From Acidobacteriota bacterium (GTDB lineage: Bacteria > Acidobacteriota > Terriglobia > Terriglobales > Acidobacteriaceae), in contig JAJYSL010000007.1 in assembly GCA_021793595.1 (NCBI GenBank), positions 1 to 64,000 of the forward strand: DNA of 64,000 nt. Direction: 5' to 3'. Position numbers and translations under genes: made by a program. Of the stretch, positions 9,138 to 17,490 are shown piece after piece. How positions within the stretch are numbered: the stretch's first letter is position 1; each line of letters starts with the position of its first letter. The notes beneath the pieces are model-generated. The model did no database searches and was not told the DNA's origin. It saw only the letters and a list, made by a program, of their open reading frames with translations.

Positions 9138-9326
9138 GGGACGTCCTCGACAGAAATGTGAATGCCATGAAGTTTTCTTCTCACAATTCTATCGATGCAA
9201 CCGTTAGCCGTTCGAACGATGTCATACTAGAGTGTTAGCACTTTCCCCGATCCAGCAATCAGCTCGCTTGGAAAACTTTTCCGATTGACCAACATAGCAA
9301 TTCCGCTTTGCAGGAGTGATGCATTG

Positions 9327-10415
9327 ATGTTGCCTAGTTTGAATGCCGTGCGACCAGGTCTTTCCCTGGCAGCAATCCACGGTCGTTCATTCTTCCACGC
9401 TCGAGTTCTGGCGATGAGTACGGGCTCTGGCGGAAGAGAAGGCTTGTTTGAAAAGCTATTCACTTCCTCCACAAATATTTTTTCGCCCCAGTCCGTACCT
9501 GCACACGATATATTCCGACTTTCCATCTTTGTGCTGATCGTCACCGGCGCGATTTTTGTCACGGTATGCGGACTGCTGCTGTTCGTGATTATCCGATATC
9601 GCCGCCGTCCCGGCGATGACGATACGGAGCCGCCCCAGATTTACGGAAGCAATCAGATCGAGCTGGCATGGACGGTCATTCCAATCTTGATTGTGGTTGT
9701 GCTGTTCCTTTCAACCGTACGAATTGTCTTCAGTATCCAGAATGCCCCTCATCCGAAAACATCTCTGGATGTAACCGTCACTGGGCACCAGTGGTGGTGG
9801 GAGTTCGCCTACCCAAAATACAACTTCGTTACCGCGAATGAATTGCATGTTCCGGTCAGTAGCGATCCAAAGCATCCGTTGCCAACTTTTATGAAGCTGG
9901 TGACGGCCGATGTGGACCACAGCTTCTGGGTTCCAAGGCTGGCCGGTAAAACGGATTTGATGGCCGGACAGGTCAATCAGATGTGGATTCAGCCGGAAGC
10001 CACCGGATTATTTCTCGGTCAATGCGCACAGTTCTGCGGCGCACAACACGCTAAGATGTTGATCCGTGTCTACGCGCAGACGCCAGAGGATTTTCAGAAG
10101 TGGGTTGCCAATCAGCAGAAAGTTGCCGTAAACGATCCCAGCGTCGCGGCGGGACGAGCCGTGTTTGAGCAGAATGCCTGCATCAACTGCCACACGATTC
10201 GCGGCACGGTGGCCACCGGTCGCTTCGGACCTGATCTGACACACCTGATGAGTCGCGACACCATTGCCTCCGGTACGCTGCCGAATACGCGCACCAACCT
10301 GGAGGGCTGGATCAAGGACCCCGACTATTACAAGCCAGGCTGTTTGATGCCGGCGATGAAATTAAGCGATACGGACATTGCATTGATCACGTCCTATCTG
10401 ATGACACTGAAGTAA
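9327..10415 (+). CDS. coxB: Cytochrome c oxidase subunit II with fused cytochrome c domain
   Basis: About 362 residues, the subunit II of a caa3-type terminal oxidase. An N-terminal region with two transmembrane helices leads into the periplasmic CuA cupredoxin domain, whose ligand motif C-AQF-C-GAQ-H-AK-M is complete. A fused class I cytochrome c follows, with the CINCH heme motif near the C-terminus and a likely distal Met in CLMPAMK. ATG 9327 is preferred because CAGGAG lies 10 bases upstream; a TTG at 9285 is in frame but has no ribosome site. It is the first gene of the aerobic respiratory cluster. The fused heme domain lets it accept electrons directly from a bc-type complex. Confidence 0.92.
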   Translation: MLPSLNAVRPGLSLAAIHGRSFFHARVLAMSTGSGGREGLFEKLFTSSTNIFSPQSVPAHDIFRLSIFVLIVTGAIFVTVCGLLLFVIIRYRRRPGDDDTEPPQIYGSNQIELAWTVIPILIVVVLFLSTVRIVFSIQNAPHPKTSLDVTVTGHQWWWEFAYPKYNFVTANELHVPVSSDPKHPLPTFMKLVTADVDHSFWVPRLAGKTDLMAGQVNQMWIQPEATGLFLGQCAQFCGAQHAKMLIRVYAQTPEDFQKWVANQQKVAVNDPSVAAGRAVFEQNACINCHTIRGTVATGRFGPDLTHLMSRDTIASGTLPNTRTNLEGWIKDPDYYKPGCLMPAMKLSDTDIALITSYLMTLK

Positions 10416-10440
10416 GCTGAGAAAGTGAGAGGCGCACGTC

Positions 10441-12162
10441 ATGGCTGAATCCATACCACTGTCGGGAGTGCTGGATCTAACTCCAAAGGAGAAGCATCCG
10501 CGACTGTGGTTAGATGTGATGCACGAGTGGATTGTGACCACCGATCACAAGAAGATCGGGCTCATGTATATCGCCGCCTCGCTACTGTTTCTCTTGGTTG
10601 GAGGCGTCGAGATTATCCTGGTTCGCATTCAGCTGGCCAGGCCGGAGTCGACCTTTCTTTCGCCGGACCAGTTCAATCAGCTGTTCACGCTGCATGGCAC
10701 TACCATGATCTTTTTTGTGGCCATGCCAATCTTGTTTGGGTTTGGCAACTATCTGGTGCCGCTGATGATCGGCGCCCGCGATATGGCGTTTCCCCGACTG
10801 AACGCCTTCAGCTTCTGGATATTTCTTTTTGGCGCACTGCTGCTCTACTACAGCCTGTTGGGAGGCAAGGGTCTGTATGGCGGCTCCGGAATTCCAGATC
10901 AAGGATGGTTTGCGTACGCGCCATTGACATCGGTTGCCTTTTCGAAAAGCCATGCCGCCGACTACTGGGCGTTGGGAATCTTGATTAGCGGCATCGGCAC
11001 CATCGGCACGGCGCTGAATATTGTCGCCACCACGCTTTGCATGCGCTGCAAGGGAATGAAGCTAAATCGCATGCCATTGTTTGTATGGTTGATGCTGGTC
11101 ACGTCCGTGATGGCGCTGGGAGGGATTCCTCCTTTGTCGGCCGCACAAATCATGCTCCTGATCGATCGCTTTCTCGGCGCACATTTCTTTGACACCCAGG
11201 CCGGTGGATCGGCTGTGCTGTGGGCGCACTTCTTCTGGATCTTCGGTCATCCGGAAGTCTACATTCTGGTGCTGCCTGCGTTTGGATTTGTGAACGAAAT
11301 TATCCCGGTGTTTTCGCGCAAGGCCATCTTCGGATATCCGGCGATGGTGGCGGCATCCGTCGGCATCGGCTTTATCAGCTTCACCGTTTGGGCGCACCAT
11401 ATGTTCACCGTTGGTATGAGCGCTGCAGCCAACACCGCTTTCGTGCTGTCAACCATGATCATTGCCGTCCCCACTGGAATTAAAATTTTTAATTGGCTGG
11501 CGACCATGTGGGGCGGAAAAATTCATTTTACTGTCCCCATGATGTTCTGCACCGCGTTTCTGTTTCAGTTCACGCTCTCCGGGTTGACGGGAATCATGTT
11601 GGCGGTGGCCCCGTTCAACTGGCAATTGCACAACTCCTATTTCGTGGTGGCGCATTTTCACTACGTGATTGTCGGCGGAATTCTTTTCGCTCTGTTTGCC
11701 GCCTTCTACTACTGGTTCCCAAAAATCACCGGCCGCATGATGAGTGAAAAGCTAGGGAAATGGCACTTCTGGCTTTTCGTTCTCGGCTTCCAGATGACCT
11801 TCGACTTTATGCACATTGTCGGTCTGCTGGGCATGCCGCGCGAGATTTATACCTACGAGCCCGGTCATCACTGGGCGGTATGGAACCTGATCATGACGAT
11901 GGGTGCGTTTATCCAGGCGGTCGCCTTACTCATCTTTGTCTATAACCTGGTCCGCTCTCATTTCTATGGTGAGCTTGCAGGCAATGATCCGTGGGACGCG
12001 TGGACCCTTGAATGGGCCACTACCTCACCTCCGCCCAGCTACAATTTCGCCGAAGATCCCATGGTGCGCAGCCGCCGGCCCTTATGGGACCTGAAACATC
12101 CGGAAGATCCAGATTGGGAGTATGAGTTCGAGAGCGAGAATCGATTGGCGGCGCAAAAATGA
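10441..12162 (+). CDS. ctaD: Cytochrome c oxidase subunit I
   Basis: A 573-residue heme-copper oxidase catalytic subunit with about twelve transmembrane helices. Visible landmarks are LHGTTMIFF carrying a heme a ligand, GHPEVYIL with the CuB His and the cross-linked Tyr, the WAHHMFTVGM His pair for CuB, and VAHFHYVIVGG with the heme a and a3 ligands. It reduces oxygen to water and pumps protons. The PEVYIL Tyr is typical of A-family oxidases. It follows coxB with a 25-base gap and overlaps ctaE as ATGA. Confidence 0.95.
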   Translation: MAESIPLSGVLDLTPKEKHPRLWLDVMHEWIVTTDHKKIGLMYIAASLLFLLVGGVEIILVRIQLARPESTFLSPDQFNQLFTLHGTTMIFFVAMPILFGFGNYLVPLMIGARDMAFPRLNAFSFWIFLFGALLLYYSLLGGKGLYGGSGIPDQGWFAYAPLTSVAFSKSHAADYWALGILISGIGTIGTALNIVATTLCMRCKGMKLNRMPLFVWLMLVTSVMALGGIPPLSAAQIMLLIDRFLGAHFFDTQAGGSAVLWAHFFWIFGHPEVYILVLPAFGFVNEIIPVFSRKAIFGYPAMVAASVGIGFISFTVWAHHMFTVGMSAAANTAFVLSTMIIAVPTGIKIFNWLATMWGGKIHFTVPMMFCTAFLFQFTLSGLTGIMLAVAPFNWQLHNSYFVVAHFHYVIVGGILFALFAAFYYWFPKITGRMMSEKLGKWHFWLFVLGFQMTFDFMHIVGLLGMPREIYTYEPGHHWAVWNLIMTMGAFIQAVALLIFVYNLVRSHFYGELAGNDPWDAWTLEWATTSPPPSYNFAEDPMVRSRRPLWDLKHPEDPDWEYEFESENRLAAQK

Positions 12163-12755
12163 CAACGATCCCGTTTACCTTCGACGTGAAAGACGATCCC
12201 TGGGAGTTGCCGTACCGGGGAAGCGTAGGCATGTGGTGCCTGATTACTGCCGAATCGGCGATGTTTCTAATCTTTGTTGTCGCCTACATTTACTACATGG
12301 GCAAGAGTCTCAGCGGACCCACGCCGAAGGAAATCCTCAAAGTCCCGATTTTTGGCACGATCTGTTTGCTCTCCAGCAGTCTCACCGTTCATCTATCGGT
12401 GGACGGCCTGAAAAAGAAAAGCCAGTTTTCATTTATCGGCTGGCTCGGCGGCACGATCTTACTTGGAATGATTTTCCTGTTGGGCACGGCCAAAGAATGG
12501 CTCGACCTGATTTATAAACGTCACTTCACCATTCACACCAACCTGTTTGGCACCACATTTTATTCTCTAGTAGGATTGCACGCGACCCACGTCCTGATTG
12601 GTCTTTTGATGTTGAGCGTGGTGTTGATCCTGGGACTGTTTGGAATGGTCGGAGAAGACCAAACCGACCATTTTCATACCTTATCGATGTACTGGCATTT
12701 TGTCGATGCAGTATGGGTTGTTGTACTCACCGTCGTATATATCGTTGGAAGATGA
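12159..12755 (+). CDS. ctaE: Cytochrome c oxidase subunit III
   Basis: A 198-residue integral membrane protein with five predicted helices, the short bacterial form of oxidase subunit III. The conserved helix around TTFYSLVGLHATHVLIG and the terminal SMYWHFVDAVWVVV segment are typical. Its ATG overlaps the ctaD stop, so the catalytic and accessory subunits are translationally coupled. It stabilises the oxygen-reducing subunit and proton uptake. Confidence 0.92.
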   Translation: MTTIPFTFDVKDDPWELPYRGSVGMWCLITAESAMFLIFVVAYIYYMGKSLSGPTPKEILKVPIFGTICLLSSSLTVHLSVDGLKKKSQFSFIGWLGGTILLGMIFLLGTAKEWLDLIYKRHFTIHTNLFGTTFYSLVGLHATHVLIGLLMLSVVLILGLFGMVGEDQTDHFHTLSMYWHFVDAVWVVVLTVVYIVGR

Positions 12756-12771
12756 TGAGAAGAAGAACGCC

Positions 12772-13632
12772 ATGAATACCGAACCGGAAAACGGTCGTTC
12801 ATCCGTCCACGCGATTCATATGCCCGCCCCCACGGCGTGGCCGTTTGTGCTCGCTCTGGGAGTGACACTTCTGTTTGCGGGCCTGGTGACAGCATTGCCA
12901 GTCAGCATTCTCGGGCTGGTGCTGATGCTGTTTGCCACGGTCGGTTGGTTTCGCAATGTTTTTCCGCACGAGCAGCATGAGTCAGTATCCGTGACTACCG
13001 AAATGGTGGAAATTAAGAGTTCACGCGAACAGGTGGCGCGCCTTCCCGCTGTTGGCTCACATCGTAAATTGCTGCCAGTGGAACGCTACACGTTGAGCGC
13101 AGGCGTCGAGGGCGGCCTGGCCGGCGGAGTTGCCATGATTGCTCCGGCGACGATCTTCGGGCTGATTCGCTTTCACAGCCTTTGGTATGCTCCCAACCTG
13201 CTGGCGGCCATGGCCATCCCAGGGTGGTCGGAGAGGAGCGTATCCTTTCTGAGCTCATTCCATCTTGAAGGTTTGCTGGTTGCCGTGGTCGTGCATGCGC
13301 TGGCATCCGTACTGGTTGGCCTTCTCTATGGCGCTGTTCTTCCCATGTTTCCCTGGGAGCCAATTGCCACTGCCGGATTTTTAGCGCCCATTTTCTGGAG
13401 CGGACTTTTATATGGAGGATTGGCAGCCGTCAACCCAACCATGAATCAACGGATTGATTGGCTCTGGTTCATTGCGTCCCAGATTGCCTTTGGCCTGGTC
13501 GCCGGATTTGTCGTGAATCTGCATGTTCGCGTGCGTACTCCGCAGTTCCAGGCAAGACCTTTTGCAGAGCGTGCCGGACTGATCTCGCAGGGCATGGAAG
13601 AGGAAGCGCACGACGAGGACCGCACCCAATGA
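12772..13632 (+). CDS. Subunit IV-like oxidase accessory protein with extra membrane domain
   Basis: About 286 residues. The first ~70 (two hydrophobic helices around WPFVLALGVTLLFAGL, then NVFPHEQHE) look like a bacterial cytochrome oxidase subunit IV. A second hydrophobic domain of roughly 150 residues follows, rich in Gly/Ala helices, and I do not recognise it. ATG 12,772 was chosen because it begins that subunit IV-like stretch; the upstream in-frame sequence lies inside ctaE. The stop overlaps the next gene as ATGA. The position in the operon supports a role in oxidase assembly or supercomplex formation, but the C-terminal domain's function is unknown. Confidence 0.6.
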   Translation: MNTEPENGRSSVHAIHMPAPTAWPFVLALGVTLLFAGLVTALPVSILGLVLMLFATVGWFRNVFPHEQHESVSVTTEMVEIKSSREQVARLPAVGSHRKLLPVERYTLSAGVEGGLAGGVAMIAPATIFGLIRFHSLWYAPNLLAAMAIPGWSERSVSFLSSFHLEGLLVAVVVHALASVLVGLLYGAVLPMFPWEPIATAGFLAPIFWSGLLYGGLAAVNPTMNQRIDWLWFIASQIAFGLVAGFVVNLHVRVRTPQFQARPFAERAGLISQGMEEEAHDEDRTQ

Positions 13633-14414
13633 AGGCAAAGATTCCAGCACTGGGAGCCACGATCATCGCTGCGATATTTTTCTTCGCCGCGCAGGGTTGC
13701 AGTCATCTGCCCGGCAAACCGGGCCTTCGTCCGGAAACGCTGCGTCCAGATCAGACAGTCGATTTCAACGTTTTGTATAAGAACAATTGCTCTGCCTGTC
13801 ACGGAGACCGCGGATTGAATGGCCCGGCATTGCCGCTCAACAATCCGGTCTATCTCGCCTGGGCAGGTAGAGAACACCTGGTCCCTGTCGTTTCCAGTGG
13901 GGAATCGATTCTGTCCATGCACGCCTTCGCCCGGTCGGGCGGCGGGATGCTGACAGACCAACAGGTGGCAATTATCGTCGACGGGATGATTGCACATTGG
14001 GGGAAGCCCAGCGTATTGAACGGAGCGAATCCGCCCGGCTACAGCCCGACAACGAAACCCGATATCGCTGCCGGCAAGACAGCATTCCAGTCCCACTGCG
14101 CGAGTTGCCACGGAGAAGACGGGACGGGTGCGACTGTGGACGGCGTCGCTGCGAAGCATAGTGTGACCGGTTCCATTGTCGACCCGACCTATCTTTCGTT
14201 GATCGGCAATCAGGGCTTGCGCGACCTGGTGGTGGCCGGCATACCCGGTGAGGGAATGCCGGACTGGCGTGGCGATGGATCTGGTGTGCCGATGACCGAC
14301 AAGGAAGTCACCGACGTGGTTGCGTGGTTGGGCTCGCATCGAGTTCAGTTCCCCGGCCAGCCATTTTCAAGCGCACCACCGACCGGTGCGGAAAATGCCA
14401 CGAAAGGGAAATAA
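13629..14414 (+). CDS. Diheme cytochrome c lipoprotein
   Basis: A 261-residue exported protein with a lipoprotein signal ending AAQGC, so it is probably anchored to a membrane on the periplasmic side. It has two class I heme-attachment motifs, CSACH and CASCH, separated by about 100 residues, each with a Met-containing C-terminal half. The start overlaps the previous stop as ATGA. Sitting between oxidase and bc-complex genes, it is a likely electron carrier linking the two complexes. Confidence 0.85.
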   Translation: MKAKIPALGATIIAAIFFFAAQGCSHLPGKPGLRPETLRPDQTVDFNVLYKNNCSACHGDRGLNGPALPLNNPVYLAWAGREHLVPVVSSGESILSMHAFARSGGGMLTDQQVAIIVDGMIAHWGKPSVLNGANPPGYSPTTKPDIAAGKTAFQSHCASCHGEDGTGATVDGVAAKHSVTGSIVDPTYLSLIGNQGLRDLVVAGIPGEGMPDWRGDGSGVPMTDKEVTDVVAWLGSHRVQFPGQPFSSAPPTGAENATKGK

Positions 14415-14444
14415 AACTCGCGAAGTGCCGCAACAGGAGTGATT

Positions 14445-15041
14445 GTGAAGAACCCATTGAAGGACTTGATCAAGAACCCTATCGTCGAGAATCCGATGAA
14501 TGAGCCGAGCGAGCACTCGCGCAGAAAGTTCCTTTTCAAGGTCGCTTTGTTGCTGAATGGCGCAGTCGGCGCCATTCTGGCGGTTCCGGTCCTCGGATAT
14601 CTCGTCGGGCCATTTTTCAGAAAGAACTCCAACTACAACAATTGGGTTCCTGTCGGAAATCTCGAGCAATTTCCGCCGGGAGAGACACGGCTGGGGAAAT
14701 ATCGCAATCCCATGGGAACGCCGGCAGATGGGCAGACACGCACACTTCCTTGTTGGGTAAGGCATATCGCGAACAATCAATTCCAAGTATTCGCCATCAA
14801 CTGCGCGCACATGGACTGCCCGGTCCACTGGTTTCCACAATCCAAACTTTTCATGTGTCCTTGTCATGGCGGCGTGTACTACCAGGATGGCGCAGTGGCT
14901 GCCGGTCCTCCTCCGCGTGGGCTGTTTCAGTACAAGTACAGAATCGTCGGCAATCAACTTCTGATCTGGGCGGGTGAATTGCCCACCCTGTCTACAGAAG
15001 CCAGCCTTGCCAGGCCGGGGTGCAACTCATGCCAGGGTTAA
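14445..15041 (+). CDS. qcrA: Rieske iron-sulfur protein of a bc-type complex
   Basis: About 198 residues. An N-terminal Arg-rich stretch before a hydrophobic helix (SRRKFLFKVALLLN, Tat-like or membrane anchor) is followed by a [2Fe-2S] Rieske domain with both ligand boxes, C-A-H and C-P-C-H, separated by about 18 residues. GTG 14,445 is preferred over GTG 14,439 because AGGAG lies five bases upstream of it. It transfers electrons from quinol at the Qo site of the following cytochrome b. The end overlaps the start of that gene. Confidence 0.9.
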   Translation: MKNPLKDLIKNPIVENPMNEPSEHSRRKFLFKVALLLNGAVGAILAVPVLGYLVGPFFRKNSNYNNWVPVGNLEQFPPGETRLGKYRNPMGTPADGQTRTLPCWVRHIANNQFQVFAINCAHMDCPVHWFPQSKLFMCPCHGGVYYQDGAVAAGPPPRGLFQYKYRIVGNQLLIWAGELPTLSTEASLARPGCNSCQG

Positions 15042-16510
15042 AACAGAAGGGCATCGCGCTCTATCACTGGCTCGACCGCCGGCTCGGGTTCGTCAAGCCC
15101 ATGACGGAAGCTGCGGAGCATCCCATTCCTTCCAGCAGCGCAAGCTGGTGGTATGTGTTTGGCAGCGCAGCCACTGTGATTCTGATGCTGCAGGTGGTCA
15201 CCGGCATTCTGCTGGCACTGGTTTATACGCCGACTGCGCGGGATGCCTGGAATAGCCTGAACTTCCTGAATCACGGCCTCACACTGGGATGGTTTTTGCG
15301 CGCGCTGCACGGATGGGGATCGGACTTCATGATCGCCATCGTCCTGATTCACATGACCCAGGTGTTCATGTTCGGTGCGTATAAATTCCCACGAGAACTC
15401 ACCTGGATCGTCGGCGTGTTCCTATTGCTGTTGACGCTGGGCATGGCCTTTACCGGCCAGGTGCTGCGTTTCGATCAGGATGCCTATTGGGGATTGGGGA
15501 TTGGCGCGTCCATCATGGGAAGAGTCCCATGGATTGGCGGCTGGCTGGTTCACTTCATGCTCGGCGGCCCGATTATCGGGGCCACAACCTTCTCGCGCTT
15601 CTTCGCGCTGCACGTTTTTATCATCCCCGGAATTCTGATCGTCCTGGTCGGCGTGCATGTATGGATGGTTCTTCGCCTCGGCATCAATGAGTGGCCGATG
15701 CCCGGACGCCTGGTCCGCCGAAGCACCTACCTGAAGGAATATGAAGCGGAGATCCACAAAGACGGTGTGCCTTTTGTGCCAGACGCCGCGTGGAAAGATG
15801 TCATGTTTTCCGCCGCCATCATTCTGGCGATCGTTGCATGCGCCATCTTCTTCGGCCCCATCGGTCCGAGTGGTCCGCCTGATCCCACAATCATCCAGAC
15901 CGTTCCCAAGCCGGATGTGGCGTTTCTTTGGATTTATGCGATCTTCGCGCTCGCTCCGCCTCACCTGGAAACGGCGCTTCTGCTCATTGCACCGATTGCC
16001 GTCATCTGCGTGATGTTGGGCCTGCCGCTGTACGCTGGTGAAGGCGAGAAGCACTGGTCGCGTCGTCCCGTGGCGGTGTTGATGGTGTGCGTGATCGCTG
16101 TTTCGCTTTCCATCCTCACCAGTCTCGGCGAACATCCGCCGTGGAGTCCGGTCATGGATGCGTGGAGCGCGGATCCAGTACAGCCGAAATATCTGAAGGA
16201 TCGCACTCCTCTGGAGCGGCGCGGCGCGGTGGTGTTTCAACAAATGCAGTGCCGCAATTGCCATTCGCTCGACGGTGTCGGAGGCAAGCGCGGACCGGAG
16301 CTGAATCGTGTCGCGACCCAGATGACCGAAAGCCAATTGATCCGTCAGGTACTGCAGGGCAGTGGAAATATGCCGGCCTACGGCAGTGCCTTGAGTCCCC
16401 AGGAAACCACCGCGCTGGTTCGCTTTCTTGAAACCCTGAACGGGAATCAAATGCCGGCGCGGGATCTGGCTCGTCCTCTGGCGGAAGGTGCTCCACTTGC
16501 GAAACCGTGA
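15020..16510 (+). CDS. Cytochrome b of bc complex fused to C-terminal cytochrome c
   Basis: A 496-residue fusion. The N-terminal part is a cytochrome b with heme-ligand His residues (RALHGWGSDFM, HVFIIPGILIVLVGVH) and the Qo-site-like segment after GQVLRFDQDAYWG. A subunit IV-like hydrophobic region follows. The last ~90 residues are a class I cytochrome c with the CRNCH motif and a distal Met in NMPAYG. This fusion replaces a separate cytochrome c1. GTG 15,020 or ATG 15,029 could start it; both overlap the Rieske gene. Electron flow inferred: quinol, Rieske and b, fused c, then the diheme lipoprotein or subunit II heme c. Confidence 0.9.
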   Translation: MQLMPGLKQKGIALYHWLDRRLGFVKPMTEAAEHPIPSSSASWWYVFGSAATVILMLQVVTGILLALVYTPTARDAWNSLNFLNHGLTLGWFLRALHGWGSDFMIAIVLIHMTQVFMFGAYKFPRELTWIVGVFLLLLTLGMAFTGQVLRFDQDAYWGLGIGASIMGRVPWIGGWLVHFMLGGPIIGATTFSRFFALHVFIIPGILIVLVGVHVWMVLRLGINEWPMPGRLVRRSTYLKEYEAEIHKDGVPFVPDAAWKDVMFSAAIILAIVACAIFFGPIGPSGPPDPTIIQTVPKPDVAFLWIYAIFALAPPHLETALLLIAPIAVICVMLGLPLYAGEGEKHWSRRPVAVLMVCVIAVSLSILTSLGEHPPWSPVMDAWSADPVQPKYLKDRTPLERRGAVVFQQMQCRNCHSLDGVGGKRGPELNRVATQMTESQLIRQVLQGSGNMPAYGSALSPQETTALVRFLETLNGNQMPARDLARPLAEGAPLAKP

Positions 16511-16619
16511 CAGGGAAGCAAGGAGTAGCACGAGGTTGGTGCGTGGTTTCTTCCTTCAAACTCAGCGGAACCGGTGGTCCAGGTTTCGCACTTAAAGGGC
16601 GCGGCCACGTGGAGATGTC

Positions 16620-17483
16620 ATGCCTACAGCAACTCAGGCCATTCTTGACGCTTGGTCGCCGCCGTTCTGGCTGACCGTCAGCATCATCCTTGTGTCTTTG
16701 GTCTACGTGCGTGGATGGCGCGCGATTCGCCGCACTCGACCGGGTTATTTCACTATTGAGCGCCTCCTGTGTTTTGTCGGCGGCATGGCGGTGCTGTGGC
16801 TCGCTATCGCCTCGCCGATCGACGGATTCGCCGACACGTTGCTGAGTGCGCACATGGTGCAGCATTTTCTGCTGATGTCTGCTGTGCCGCCGCTGGTATT
16901 GCTCGGTGCTCCGGTCGTGCCCTTTCTGCGTGGACTGCCGCGCGGCTTCGTCAAGATGGTCCTGGGTCCACTCATCGCGCTGCGCTGGCTGCGCCGTGTT
17001 GGCCATTTCCTTACTGATCCAGTCGTCGCCTGGCTCGCGTTCAATACCGTGTTTTTAGCCTGGCATCTTCCCAAAGCCTACGATTACGCTCTCCGCAATG
17101 AAAATGTGCATGACTTTGAGCACGTTTGTTTTCTCGCCACGGCGTTGCTCTTCTGGTGGGTCATTCTGCAGCCGTGGCCGAGCCGCGCGCGCCACAGCGG
17201 CTGGATGGTGCTGGTGTACCTTTTGTCTGCGGACATCGTAAACTCGGCCCTCTCGGCGTTTCTTGCCTTCTGTAATCGGCCGATTTATCAGTTCTACTTT
17301 TCGCAGCCCAATCCGTTCCACATTTCTCCGCTCTCGGATCAGATTGCCGGCGGCGTCATTATGTGGGTGCTCAACTCCACTGTGTTTCTTGTGCCCGCGA
17401 TGTTATTGACTGTGCGGCTCGCAGGCTTCTCCAGCCCGCCAAACAAGCGATCGCGCGTCGCTGCGGGCACTCTACCGGTCTGA
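16620..17483 (+). CDS. ctaG: CtaG-type (caa3) cytochrome oxidase assembly membrane protein
   Basis: A 287-residue integral membrane protein of the caa3_CtaG family, with about seven helices and conserved His residues in HMVQHFLLM, FLAWHLPKAYDYAL and FEHVCFLATALLFWW. It assists maturation of caa3-type oxidase, probably in copper-centre assembly, and is distinct from the Cox11-type protein also called CtaG. SD GGAG lies just upstream. It is the last gene of the oxidase/bc cluster and converges on the solute-binding protein gene with an 7-base gap. Confidence 0.85.
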   Translation: MPTATQAILDAWSPPFWLTVSIILVSLVYVRGWRAIRRTRPGYFTIERLLCFVGGMAVLWLAIASPIDGFADTLLSAHMVQHFLLMSAVPPLVLLGAPVVPFLRGLPRGFVKMVLGPLIALRWLRRVGHFLTDPVVAWLAFNTVFLAWHLPKAYDYALRNENVHDFEHVCFLATALLFWWVILQPWPSRARHSGWMVLVYLLSADIVNSALSAFLAFCNRPIYQFYFSQPNPFHISPLSDQIAGGVIMWVLNSTVFLVPAMLLTVRLAGFSSPPNKRSRVAAGTLPV

Positions 17484-17490
17484 TGCAGGA

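Noticed and set aside
15422..16531. Long open frame of 369 codons on the minus strand
   Set aside because: It lies antisense to the cytochrome b/c fusion, whose motifs and codon pattern are clear. It has low-complexity His/Arg/Gln content typical of antisense frames in high-GC DNA.
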